Positions 10,906 to 22,292 of a stretch of DNA of 64,000 nucleotides are shown in pieces. Source of the stretch: Beverwykella pulmonaria. Its lineage: Eukaryota; Ascomycota; Dothideomycetes; Pleosporales; Melanommataceae. The translations under genes were made by a program, and so were the position numbers. The stretch lies in assembly GCA_001599595.1 (NCBI GenBank), contig BCHH01000003.1, positions 14,847-78,846 of the forward strand. The letters run 5' to 3'. How positions within the stretch are numbered: the stretch's first letter is position 1; the number at the start of each line of letters is the position of its first letter. The notes below the pieces were generated by a model. It was given only the letters and a program-made list of their open reading frames with translations, did no database searches and was not told the DNA's origin.

Positions 10906-13397
10906 CTATGCGTTGCTGGCGGCTGCGCTCGCGCTCGCGCTCGCAGACGTCGTCATCGAGGGCACATCGTCGTCGCTGCCTGTGCCCTCTTTGGGTCGGT
11001 CCCATGTTCGGATGTGCCCTGTGAAAATCATCGTTATCAGCTTCGTTCTTTATCGGGGCGAGTCTGTGCAACACCCAAGCGGGTGTTCCTGCGCTGCCCC
11101 GAGCGCTAGGCTCACGCCATTTGATAAGAGCTTATCGATCCGGAATTTTTAAAATAGTTCCAGGAAAATTCTGCACTCACCATTGAGGCATGAGGTAATG
11201 ATGCAATCTTCCTCGAAGCCCAACCAGCACAACGGATGCTCATCGACGCTTTTGGCCTATGCAGCCTACGGTTAGCAAACGGGGCTCCAAGAAAATCTTT
11301 CAACAGGTCCCAACACTCACCATGACTGGCGGCAACATGGCCGTGCGCGCCCGGGGTTCGACCGCATGCACAACTTCCTCTTCGTCCACTTCGCTTCCTG
11401 TCGTGAGATTCGAGTTGGACCGCAGTCGCGTGGTGGAGCCCTCTGTGCGGCTCCGCTGCACCTTCAGGGTTGCTGAGGTGATGCTGCCACGTTGTCTCAC
11501 CGATGCCTGCCACAGAAACCAGTCAGCATTCTCTCTTGTCTCACGTTGTGATGATAAAAACCGAGGACGAACCGCGCGAGGTCGATGCAGCATGCCCACG
11601 CTAAAATCCCACAACAACAACCGACAGTCTTCTCCAACGCTGCCGATTCTATAGTTTCTTTCGTCGCACCGCCACGGATCAAAGGCTACGGCCGTCACCC
11701 ACGAGTTGTGGCCCTGACAGCGTGCTACGAGCATGCTGTCCTCCAACGACCATATGGAGACTAGGTCATCTTGCCCTCCTGTGACGATGTACCTGCCGTC
11801 CGGTGACCAGCACACACACATCATACCCCCGTAGTAGCTCGTATAGAGATGGAGTACCCTGCTGCAGGTGAGAATTGCGTTGGATGGCTGTGCTGGGCCG
11901 ACTTACTGCTCCTTGAGAAAATCAATAATTCGAAATGACCCGTCCTCTGAGACAACCGCGCAGTGGCGCGCATCGGGAGAAAAGGCGAAGGCATTTATTT
12001 TCGAGTTGGACGTTTTCCAATACGACACTGGATTCGTCTTTTGGTTTTTTGAATTCACTGACTTCTTTATTATCAGCGATGCCTTGGGCTCCCCATTCTT
12101 CTCATTCGGCGCAGCCTCGGTAGGCGCAACTTGATCTTCAGCAACAAAAAGCGCATCTTCCTTTTCCTTGTCATAAACAATTAAGCTTCCATCCATGTGT
12201 GATGCGAGGAAAAGATTCTCCGAATTGGGCAACCATCGAATGTCTGACACGGCTGAAGCGTTTATCACCCCCTGGGTATGATTAGTCAAAGCGACCAATA
12301 TTGGGTACACTTCTCCCCTTCACATACGTTCTTGTTCATACGCGCATATTTCTGAGACATGGGCTCGTACCATATAATGTCTCCGGTAGAAAAGCCCAGT
12401 ACCAAATCGATGTGATTGGGCCCCTTGGTGATTTGGTTTATATCATGACAGAGCGCATGCGCCTTGGTAAAAAGGACCTTGGTCAAGTGTTCTTCCTACT
12501 CGCACGTCAGACGGGTGATGTTGGGGGGTTGATTTCTAGGCAAGCACCTTGGTCGGCGAGGCAAAGTCGAGCCATTGCAATGCCCTGTTGACATTGGCAA
12601 ACGCGAACAACCCGGTGGGGTTGTGCTCCTGGAGCCGTTTGGACAAGGCCTCGTGGGGAATGACTCTTGATACAAATGACGAATTGCTTTTCACAATATT
12701 GCTTTTCGGTTTGCGCCTCTTGAGCGGGTCCTTCACATCTTTTCCATTGATCGCCGACAGCAGCGGGTTCCCTTCACCAAAGGCCGGCGCTTGAAGTCCT
12801 TCTAACGGAGTAGGCGCGACCCCGTTCGCGCTGTGGGAGCCTGCATCGCTGAGCTGGCTGTTTGTCTCGTGCGGGGATTCTTGGATGCTCGGCGGCACCT
12901 GAGACCGCGTACTGTTCGTGGTGTCGAGCTTGTACAATCGCGAGTAGGACGGCTGCCGAGGCGCGACCACTACAATAGACAACTTGGTTCCAGCGCTGGG
13001 CGGAGAGAGGGTGGTCGCGAGGGGGTTCGGGTTATGTACGGGCGCCTCTGAGGGGTGCGGCGGCGGCGTGGCTAGGTGGAGGTCTTCTCGGAGTATGTAG
13101 GTCCCTAGCATGATCCGAGTATAAGCAGAGGCATGAGCATGGATGCGGAGACGGGGTGGGTACCTTCTCCTACAACCAACTGGTGTTCAGGTCCGGTGGG
13201 ATGCGTAAGGGTATTGTTTGTTTCGATGAGCGGTCCCGTCCCTGGTGCGCCGGGATAACCTGTGGGATATCTTGGGGGAGGAGGAAGTACGCTGCAGAGA
13301 AAAGCGTGGACATGTCAGTTAAGGTTCGGTGGGCTGCAGTGGCATGATGGTGACATGATTGGACGTGTGGGGGGGAGTCAGCGACTACTCACAACAT
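10906..13397 (-). CDS. creC: WD40-repeat catabolite repression protein CreC
   Basis: WD40 partner of the deubiquitinase CreB in the family, acting in carbon catabolite repression. Nine exons fit: 13397..13393, 13291..13164, 13104..12548, 12495..12328, 12271..11907, 11858..11573, 11506..11321, 11256..11181 and 11018..10906, giving 627 aa. The first coding exon is only ATGTT followed by GTGAGT; it restores the family start [10 protein letters not shown]. Landmarks include [52 protein letters not shown] and [12 protein letters not shown]. The intron 11507..11572 is 66 nt, in frame and stop-free; splicing gives RPRAASVRQRG as in known CreC. The end is [11 protein letters not shown] plus a Ser/Ala tail. 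The gene is divergent from gem1 over 650 bp and in tandem with creD. Confidence 0.93.
13393..13397 (-). other. creC: Five-nucleotide start microexon of creC
   Basis: ATGTT, then a GTGAGT donor. The 101-nt intron ends at TCTCTGCAG before 13291. Joining gives Met-Phe-Val-Leu-Pro, matching the family N-terminus; without it there is no in-frame ATG before the VLPPPPRY segment. Confidence 0.8.
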
Positions 13398-14047
13398 GAT
13401 GCAATATGCTGAGAGAGGACCGGCAATCAATCACTCGCTGGCGATATCGTTCTCGCCAAGTCGCAGGGCCGGATGACGGGGGGCTTTACAGCATTTGGAA
13501 CCACAGCAGCGGTCCAGTGCTCCAGGAAAAGAGGAGGGGTGGGGTAGGGGTCAGGTCGAGATATGGGGCACTTATGGGAACGGGTCGCGAGCAGGACGGT
13601 GGCCGGAACAACGGACCTGGAGAATTGCGGAGGCTAGCTTTGGTGTTGGGGGCGCTCGACAGCCGAGAGGCATCACTCAGACTGCGACACCTCCTCCAGG
13701 TGGCAGCCATCACGACTTGGGCTGCGGGCGGCCAGGCGAGGCCTTCGACAGCAGCACTTTTCTCGGCAGGGACTCGGGCTCGGGGGCTCTACAACGGCTT
13801 CTAACGGTGAGGCGCGATGGCATCACTAGCACCCATTCACATCTATCCCAGCGACCAACCGGTGGGGCCAGCGACCCTGCTTCCACGTGCGGCGCCAAGA
13901 TCCGCACAACGCAGACCTCAAGGGCGGCGTCTTTGATGGAACCACGGCACGAGACGTTCATCTTGCGCGACCTTCGAACACTGCAGGCAGATGCATTGAA
14001 CGCTTTTCTACTCTCGTCTACCCACCACCTAACAATGCAGACACAAC
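13398..14047. promoter_or_regulatory. Divergent promoter region between creC and gem1
   Basis: A 650-bp gap between head-to-head genes. Its GC-rich plus-strand frames are not in a gene context. Both promoters must be here; no individual site was resolved with confidence. Confidence 0.5.
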
Positions 14048-16034
14048 ATGGCTACCGGTGCGCATAGCCCTCTCCTTGCCCAGTGGTTTCCTCCACACTA
14101 ACCTCGCCCAGTCCGAATCTGTGTCTGCGGCGATGAGGGAGTCGGGAAGAGCTCCATCATCACATCACTCGTCAAGGATGTCTTCGTCACCGCCAAAATC
14201 CAGCCCGTCCTCCCGCAGGTGACGCTGCCGCCCACCCCCGGGACCCCCGACAATGTCACCACCACCATCGTCGACACCTCCGCGCTGCCGCATGAGCGCC
14301 ACGCCCTACGAAAAGAGCTGCGGAAGTCGAATGTGATACTGCTGGTGTATTCGGATCACTACAGCTATGAGCGAGTCGCGCTGTTCTGGATGCCCTATTT
14401 TCGCTCCCTGGGGGTGAATGTACCCGTGGTGCTTTGCGCCAATAAGTCGGATCTGGCGTCGAATGGGACCACATCCCAGGTGGTCGCGGAGGAGATGTTT
14501 CCCGTGATGAATGAGTTCAAGGAGATTGACTCGTGCATACGCACGAGCGCAAAGGAGCACTACAACATCAACGAGGTCATCTTCCTGTGCCAAAAAGCCG
14601 TCACACATCCCATTGCGCCTCTGTACGACTCCAAGGAGAATTCGCTCAAGCCCGCCGCCGTCTCCGCTTTGCAGCGCGTGTTCCACCTGTGCGACAAGGA
14701 CAAGGACGGGTTCTGGAACGATCAGGAAATCAACGACTTTCAAATCAAGTGCTTTGAGAAGCCGTTGGGAGACGACGACCTTCCCAACATCAAGCGGTCT
14801 ATTGAGCGGTTTGTGCCTGGCTGTACTGGTGAGCAGGGAATGGACGAGAAGGGATTTCTGTTGCTGAACAAGATTTTTGCCGAGAAGGGCCGCCATGAAA
14901 CCATCTGGATCATCTTGAGGAAGTTTCACTACACGGACAGCTTGAGTCTGCAAGACACGTTTCTGCACCCAAAGTTTGACGTACCTCAGTATTCCTCGGC
15001 TGAGCTGAGTCCCGCTGGGTATCGATTCTTCGTGGACCTCTTCATTAAATTCGACAAGGACAACGATGGCGGACTGAACGACAAGGAGCTCACCAACCTT
15101 TTTGCCCCCACCCCAGGCGTCCCGTCTTCTTGGATCGATTCTGCATTTCCATCCTGTACGGTGCGGAATGAAGCAGGCAACATAACTCTCCAAGGGTGGC
15201 TTGCGCAGTGGAGCATGACAACGTTTGAAGAGCCGAAAACGACGCTAGAATATCTCGCGTATCTCGGGTTTGAAAGCACCGATCGGGGAGGCACGACAAA
15301 CGCGCTAAAGGTGACCAAGGCACGGAAGCGACGAAATAAGCCAGGCAGAGTGGAGCGAAATGTCTTTTTGTGCTACGTGGTAGGCTCTCGTGGCAGCGGA
15401 AAGAGTGCCATGCTGTCAGCATTTCTACAGCGCCCCTTTACGCATATGTATCATCCAACCATCAAACCGCGTTCCGCTGTCAACAGCGTAGAACTAAAAG
15501 GAGGCAAGCAGTGCTACTTGATTCTTGAGGAGCTAGGTGAGCTGGAGCCGGCTATATTGGAGAATCAGGCTAAGCTAGACGCCTGCGATCTCCTGTGCTA
15601 CACGTACGATTCCAGCGACCCTGATAGCTTTGCACACATTGTCGAGCTGAGAAAGAAGTATCCTCATCTTGATACTCTGCCTGCTGTTTACACGGCTTTG
15701 AAAGCAGACCAGGACAAGACGATGCAGAGGTGCGAGCTTCAGCCTGATGAGTTCACGAGCGCGTTAAACATGGCTGCACCCCTGCATGTCAGTACGACGT
15801 GGAGCAGCATATCGGAGCTATTCGTTCATGTATGTACTTCTACAACTATTTACGATCTCTCCAACTGACGTTCCCTAGCTAGCTGAATGTGCCACCTACC
15901 CTTCGACTGCCTTCCCAAAGCAGGACGAGGAGCCCTACGACAACATGAATCTCTACATAGCGCTGGGCGCAATAGCATGCGCGGCAGCGTCTGTTGTGTT
16001 TATCTGGAAGCGCAACTCGTCGACTTCCTCGTAG
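14048..16034 (+). CDS. gem1: Mitochondrial Rho GTPase Gem1/Miro
   Basis: Tail-anchored outer-mitochondrial-membrane GTPase that acts in mitochondrial distribution and ER-mitochondria contacts in yeast. Exons are 14048..14057, 14112..15829 and 15879..16034, giving 627 aa, the usual Miro length. The first exon is just ten bases (ATG GCT ACC G). Domain order: GTPase 1 with P-loop GDEGVGKS at 10-17 and NKSD; EF-hand 1 [14 protein letters not shown]-hand 2 [12 protein letters not shown]; GTPase 2 with GSRGSGKS; then a C-terminal membrane anchor [19 protein letters not shown] followed by basic residues. All hallmark residues look intact. The gene is transcribed away from creC. Confidence 0.96.
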
Positions 16035-17219
16035 AATCTCAGCTCATCGCATATACAATACTCACGATACTTTCCCTAGTCGGTGGTTCACTATATGCGT
16101 CTTGGCCGAATATTGATAGTGTGTAATATATAATCTACCCCCTTAATGCATCTGCGCCAACATCCATGCCACACCTTCCCATCTGCATCCGGGTGTATTC
16201 GCGTCCACCACCGGCGGGGCCGAAGTCAAATGTTATGCTGCTGCTTCTAAAATCGCCTAATAGCCCCCATCCCAGAAATGGGTGCAAAGACAACTCGGGA
16301 TCGCGTCACCAGGCTGCTAGTCAGGAGTGAGCGCTTAGAACGTGATGTTATGTTGTGGCCTCCTGCAGGAGTCAAGTTTCCAGGAGCCATGCCTGTGTGT
16401 CCACCTGAGCCAAGCAACGCAAGGCGGCGAAGGCGCCCCTGCTTTTGGTCGCTTTGGGCCGGGCTAGGATGCTTTGGGAGCGGCGCTTAGCTGCTTTTTG
16501 CTCGGCGCTCTAGAAGCGCAGAAGAGCCGAGGGTGGCCCGGGGGCGGTCTGTAGACAAACATTGGAAGATGCTTGTGTTTGTTGTGGGCTTTATTGTGGG
16601 CGACGACAGGCGGTAATTGAGGCTGGAGATGGCGGGTGCGATCTGTCGCGTGGGCGAGCTCTCCCAGATCGGGACCGGCGATGCAGCGCCCAAAATCCGT
16701 CTTTGATTCGACTCGGGCTCGTACTGCTCGTAACGAGGGGTGCGGTTGAGAAATAAAACGCCGCTTCCCCAGCTTCTGCGCGCTCCCGTGGTGTAGTGTG
16801 CCTGGCGCCGTATTCATCGCCACAGGCACTTACGTCCCCCTATGTTCATAGCTCGCACGTTCTCGTGGTGGCGGCGTGCACAGCGTGGGACAAAGGCTCG
16901 ATCCGCCGGCGCTGCTGTGAGGTGCCGTTCGGGCTTAGCGAAGTCCAATCCTTGAACCTCCGCCGTCACCATAGATCACGACCTTCGACCAAGCGCGGCG
17001 CCCTCCTCCAGCCCTTCCCTTGATGCAATCCGGCCCCTGGGTTCGTAGGTCATGATACCCTCTACTCTTACACCTACGCTTCCCTCCACCCTCCCTCGCT
17101 CCACCGCCGCACCCACCCTTCGATGATCGCAGGCACCCCAGTCCTGGCGCCCGTCGTGAACAGAGAGCGTGGCAGCAGTCTCGGTCACCACACCCTGGAT
17201 CTGCATTCCTCGCGCAACC
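16035..17219. other. Intergenic region, gem1 3' end to zds1
   Basis: A 1.2-kb gap with the gem1 3' UTR and the zds1 promoter and leader. CT- and CCACC-rich tracts occur near 17080-17110. Short frames on both strands carry no recognisable domain. Confidence 0.45.
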
Positions 17220-20200
17220 ATGCAGGTGAGCACATGCACTTGGCAGCGGGAGAGGGAGATACGGTGCGGGTACCCCACCGTGTCGTGAAAGTATCGCTGC
17301 TCCCCAAACCGTCGTGCCCTCTCCACCTCCAACTCCCACACCGCGCCCCGGCCTTCACCCGCCCGCGCGCCGCCCCCGATGGACGTTCACATGCTGACCA
17401 AGTGTCGTCGTTTCCCCCAGGCCGCCGAGCGAGCACGAGAACTCGAGCGAGTCTACCAGAGTCGACGCGGACACGCTCCGCAAATCTCCATTAGCGATGA
17501 CAACCACCACGTAACAGAGGCCATCGGCGACATGTATGGCGGCGAAGACGATTACCTGACCGCCAAACGCAGCTCGCGACCCCTCAGCTTCATCAGCTCT
17601 CCGCTGGGCGATGCCCTAGAACCTCCCACCTCACCTCCCTTCCCTACGGCTCCACCAAAATCCCCCCTCCGCGCTCAAATGTCCAACGACAACCAATCGT
17701 CCATAACCCCTACAAGTCCCAATGGTATTTCGAACAATCCTGGCATACCCCCGAGACGGTCGTCTTCAGGTCGTGGGAGCTCGAACGGCCCATTTTCACC
17801 GGCACTGTCTCGCACAAACTCGGACACCGCTGAACAGCAATTCCCGCTGCATGATATTGATTACGAGTCAAGCCCTGCGAGTCTTGCGCAGGAATTGAGC
17901 AATCTGCAGGCAATACGGCGTATGTCAATGGATGTCAACACAGCAGACCCAGATTTGCCATCTTTCAAGTCTGTTGCACCTGCGCATTTCTCCGAGGATG
18001 ACGACCCAACGAAGCTGTTCTGGGTACCAGCCCGATTACACCCAGAACTAGCACCAAAAGAATTCAAGACGTTTATAGAAGAAAAAGTCGACACGATTAG
18101 ACGCCGATCAGGAGATGCGGAAACACTATCACTCGAGGGCCCACTTGGACGCCAGACCTCTGGCGGCCTTAGACGGAAAAAATCGATGCTTTCCAGGCAG
18201 ATCGACGGCCCGACGGGATATCGTGATGGCGCTGAGCGATTAGAGAAACAGCGGTCAGGTGCCCCGCCAAACGGAGGTCTTGCCGATCTTCAGGAACTAG
18301 AACACATGGCCGAAGATCCTGCGAGCTTAATAAGGCGGATGAGCATCGATACTGCCGGAAAGCACGCTGCTGACGGCGATGTATCTGGGGATGTCCCCAT
18401 TCTGCCAACCGCGCCCGCAGCACTGAAACGATCAACACGTACTAATTACAGACGCGGAAGCGTACGCAGAGGGGAACGTGTACCCTTTGCACGACGGATC
18501 GGGACAAGGCAGCACGAAACAGACACGGAAGAGTCGCCCGTGGCCTCTCCAATCCTCCCCAAGGATAGTGACTTCTTCAACCAAGGCCTCCAGCGTGTAC
18601 AATCTGAACCTGTGAACAACCGCTCTGATATGCCAGAAAACTTCTCTCGCCCAACTCGGAAACGATCAATTCCTATCGAACAGAGACCAACCTCCGCCGA
18701 AGATGTTTCTACCACTCCTGCCGCAGATGAACCAAAGCCCTCCCATCCAGTAAAACCATTTCATTCCCGAATTGCGTCTAACGGCCGGACCACGGCACCC
18801 TTGCCTGGCTACAATCCCGGATACAACCCCAATCCAATTCCCCAGATCGTCGAAACTCCGCCTCCACAGGAACCGAAAAAGAACAAGGCTCAGATGCCAT
18901 TACCGGAACGTCATTCTTCTCGAGGACCACCTCCATCGAATTCTCATCCTCCACCTAACAATCCTCGGAGCCAATCCCAGCCTCAGCTTCAGCAACGACA
19001 ACCTGGTTCGAGACAAAATCGACACGCCCAGGCCGCCCAAAACTCTCCAATCAAAGCACAGCAATCGTTTGATGACCTGATCGCGCATCCGTCACCTCTT
19101 CCTGGAAACAGTACAAGGACGGATAACTTGTCTATCATCCCTAACCTTGCCGAGGAGAAGAAATCAGACAAGAAGTCAAAAGACAAGGGTTCGGATAGCG
19201 GGCCGAGGAAAACAAGTTGGGGATGGTTGTTGGGTGGTGATGATAAGGAAAAAGAGAAGAAGGAGAAGGAAGAACGGGACAAGGAAATGGCAAAGAGGGT
19301 GAAAAACAAGCTGAGTAAAAGTCAAGACAACACTCGACTCGACGTACTCCAACATTCAATTGATTCAACTCGCGGTCGGGAAAGCGTCGTGCTAGACCGT
19401 GAGAACGTCAAGCTCGAGGAAGAGCGCAAGAAGGAGAGCAGTAGGAAAACCTCGGGCGGTGACACAAAGAAAGAGAAGGAGACTGGCTTGTTCTCGTCTA
19501 TCTTTGGCGGAGGCAAGAAGAAGGGAGAGAAGGAAGCGTCTCATAAGAAGGGAAGTCCCATGCGTGGGTTGTCACCGGAGCCACCACCTCGGATCCTCAA
19601 ACCCGACATCGACTACAACTGGACTCGATTTTCGATTCTGGAAGAGCGCGCTATTTACCGTATGGCACATATCAAGCTTGCCAATCCTCGAAGAGAGCTA
19701 TACTCTCAAGTTCTGCTTAGTAACTTCATGTACTCGTACCTTGCCAAGGTCCAGCAAATGCATCCACAAATCCAAATCGGCACTTCTGCACACGCAAAGC
19801 ATCAGCAACGACAAGCAGCAGCAAAGGAAAAGAAGGAGCAACCTGAGGAGTTCACTCAATACCAACGGTATCAACAGGTACATATTTTGGGACGCTACTT
19901 ACATTATCTCCCAGCTAACGAGCGCAGACACAGGAAGAGCCGACGGCAGAAAAGGGCGGGCCTGCACCCAATAACAGTCAATATGCAGAACCTGAACAAC
20001 CCAACGAAGATGACAACCAGCACCGCCCCGATTCACGAGGGTCGCAACGTAGCCAACAAAGTCCACAGCAGAAGCCGCAGCAGCCTCGAGATTCGCATCA
20101 TTCGTCACACAGCAATGCGAACGGCTCTTATAGTGTTGCGGATTCCAAGAGCTATCTCGGTGTTTCTGGGAAGTCTCAGCAGTCGTACTATGGTTATGAC

Positions 20201-20239
20201 GACTCGGATCACAGCAGCAGGGACGATGAGATGTGGTGA
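17220..20239 (+). CDS. zds1: Zds1-like cell polarity protein
   Basis: A largely disordered protein with a conserved C-terminal Zds domain. In yeast, Zds1/Zds2 regulate PP2A-Cdc55 and cell polarity and mitotic entry. Preferred exons are 17220..17225, 17421..19877 and 19934..20239, giving 922 aa. Exon 1 is only ATGCAG before a GTGAGC donor; an in-frame ATG at 17379 would be the alternative start. The segment from residue ~736 (WTRFSILEERAIYRMAHIKL, then a LSNFMYSYLAKVQ helix) is the Zds_C signature. Between lie Ser/Pro-rich stretches and a Lys/Glu-rich coiled-coil-like run (about residues 580-710). The last intron removal yields a Gln/Ser-rich tail ending in DEMW, which I recall as common in mould homologs. 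Confidence 0.85.
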
Positions 20240-20952
20240 CACTTGTTGAAATTTCGGTCTGGTCTTTTCGGAAACCCCTTGCAATTGGGAGTATTCTGGC
20301 ACTGAAAGCCTGGAGGGCAGAGATGCATCGAAAACCTATGAATTCGTCTTGCACTTGGCTCTCTCCTCTTCGCCTTCTCTTCTCCTTCTCCTTCTCCCTC
20401 TTCACCAGGCAGAATGCATACTCGGCTCTAAACTAAGGAACGATAACAGTCATCCTAATGGTCATTATTGTATGATATAAACTTGCCGCTTTTTTCATAT
20501 GGCACGAGATTCTGCCAAACTCTTCTACATTGTTATCACGCTTTTTGTGGTTTTGCACTTCTGTACTTTTTGCGCTCGGAGTAAACGACCCCTATAATGG
20601 GTTGTCTGGTAGTGTCTTGGGCGTATCATAGAGACGGACAATGTGTTGTGTGTCGGACTGTCGTGAGTGTTATGTACGGAGCATGGAACGGGATAAGGGA
20701 CGGAGAATGACGAATCATCTAATGTATTTAGCTCAATCACAAGCGGCTCGGCTGCTGGTCTATCTATTGCATATACCACTTGATTAGTCCTACGAAGAAC
20801 TGCCTCGTCAATTTCTTTTTTCCTAAGATGGAGTTACTTTTCCTTCGTCATCAATGGTAGTTCGAGTACGTCAAGCGCCTTGCTTGAGAACTTGCTGTAC
20901 GACACTTCTACTGATTAAGAGTCATCACAGCTTGACAGCATTGCATGCCACA
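20240..20952. other. Intergenic region downstream of zds1
   Basis: About 700 bp of non-coding-looking sequence with the zds1 3' UTR, including CTT/CTC-rich runs near 20360-20400. No domain-bearing frame was found. Confidence 0.45.
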
Positions 20953-21183
20953 TCACACAATGTATTCTTCACTCCGCTGTCCCCGCCTCGCTAGCTTAGC
21001 CCGCAGCCGCAGCGTGCATCGGATACAGAGATAAGTGATTGAAACGCTGCAGAAGAAGCCGATGAATGCGATGATGACTATCGCAGTTACCATTCTTGGA
21101 CCATGTGAGAGCTGCACGTTAGCCATCAACAACTGCATAGGAGTAAGGAGTGGTTGTGTAGGAACGCATCCACAACGCAAAAG
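20953..21183 (-). CDS. Possible small single-pass membrane protein
   Basis: A short minus-strand frame from an ATG near 21183 encodes about 76 aa. It has one strongly hydrophobic segment (VTAIVIIAFIGFFCSVSITY) followed by a basic RCTLRLRAKLARRGQR stretch, the pattern of a small tail-anchored or type II membrane protein. No family is recognised and no intron is needed. Expression is unproven; it stands alone in a 2-kb gap, so it may be chance. Confidence 0.25.
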   Translation of the reverse strand, partial: LLRCGCVPTQPLLTPMQLLMANVQLSHGPRMVTAIVIIAFIGFFCSVSITYLCIRCTLRLRAKLARRGQRSEEYIV

Positions 21184-21195
21184 CATTAATAACAC

Positions 21196-22292
21196 CGCTC
21201 AGACTTCGTCTCGATAGTGTCTCCATGACCCCGCAAGATCACTCTTCCAGGGAGAGCCCTCGCGTGCCTCTGTCTCACCCTCTGCGCAATCCGTCTTCCA
21301 ACAATCGCGATCCTCTCCACCATCAGAAAGAAGACCAACAGCATCTCGACAAACACCACTGTCTCCCTTGTACTCATGTCACAGCGCAGATAGCAGGAAA
21401 CGTTAGAGCTCTACGTAGTAAACTAGCGCGCGTGGACGGCTTTGGTGACTGTGGATATGTATCCCAGCGGTGAGTGCGCGTAACAGTGATTTTGGTACGA
21501 ATAGCCGTTGGGATTTTATGCATCCGGAGAGGGTGTTGAAGAGGGCGTGTGATTTTGGAGATAATGTCGCTGAAAGGTGCATGTGGGAAAGTATGTCTGG
21601 CAGGTTTGAAATTGAGAGGTTTAGATTTTAGGGGAAGACAGAGGAACAAGAAAAGGGCTATTTGTACGATGCTATGTATTGAAGGAGCAAGCACAAGGTG
21701 ACAATTGACGTTGAGGAGACAGTGAAGTACTTGGCGAATGGTAAGGGTCAACAAACACTATTCGAAGTACGTTGTCGAAGCGCAATTCCATTCAACGGTG
21801 ACCCATTATCGCTGCTAGTTGTACTATACTATTGCACTGAATGGCTTGCTATGTGCATCTGGAGTGACATCGTGGGGTGGAGTGCTCACGCATTTTGGAA
21901 GACAAAGCAAACCAATCTAAAGGGAAGAATGCAGCCCGTGTGAAAAGAATATAAGAAGCCTTAGCAACCAATCTTTCTCAGTAGCAATGGTGTTGGTAAT
22001 ATAGATTACACGAGACAGGGAGACCTTCAATTCCCCAGGCGGACACACGGACTTCCCAGATCGATTACCCCACAATCCAAGTCTCGATATGCCCGATCGA
22101 GGTTGCCGAGCCAAGCCTTCGGCACGTTCCAATGACCTCGGACTGTGTCGAGCCCACCAAGCTCATTCTCCGCACCCGACATCATGAAGCCCCACGCCTC
22201 CATCCTTTACAATTACCTTGCGCTTCTTCCACAGCTGGAACTTGGGTGACATTTCCAGCCGTTCCCTTCAAAGTCCAGAGGTTTTCTTCAAT
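21196..22292. other. Intergenic region upstream of the transhydrogenase gene
   Basis: About 1.1 kb. A 126-codon minus-strand frame (21374-21754) lacks any recognisable motif. The right end holds the promoter and leader of the next gene. Nothing else was supported. Confidence 0.4.

Noticed and set aside
10538..11152. 204-codon plus-strand open frame
   Set aside because: It overlaps the final creC exon in antisense, has no known domain, and its Ala/Leu run is the complement of the creC Ser/Ala tail.
14306..15193. 295-codon antisense frame inside gem1
   Set aside because: Fully covered by the well-supported gem1 coding exon on the other strand.
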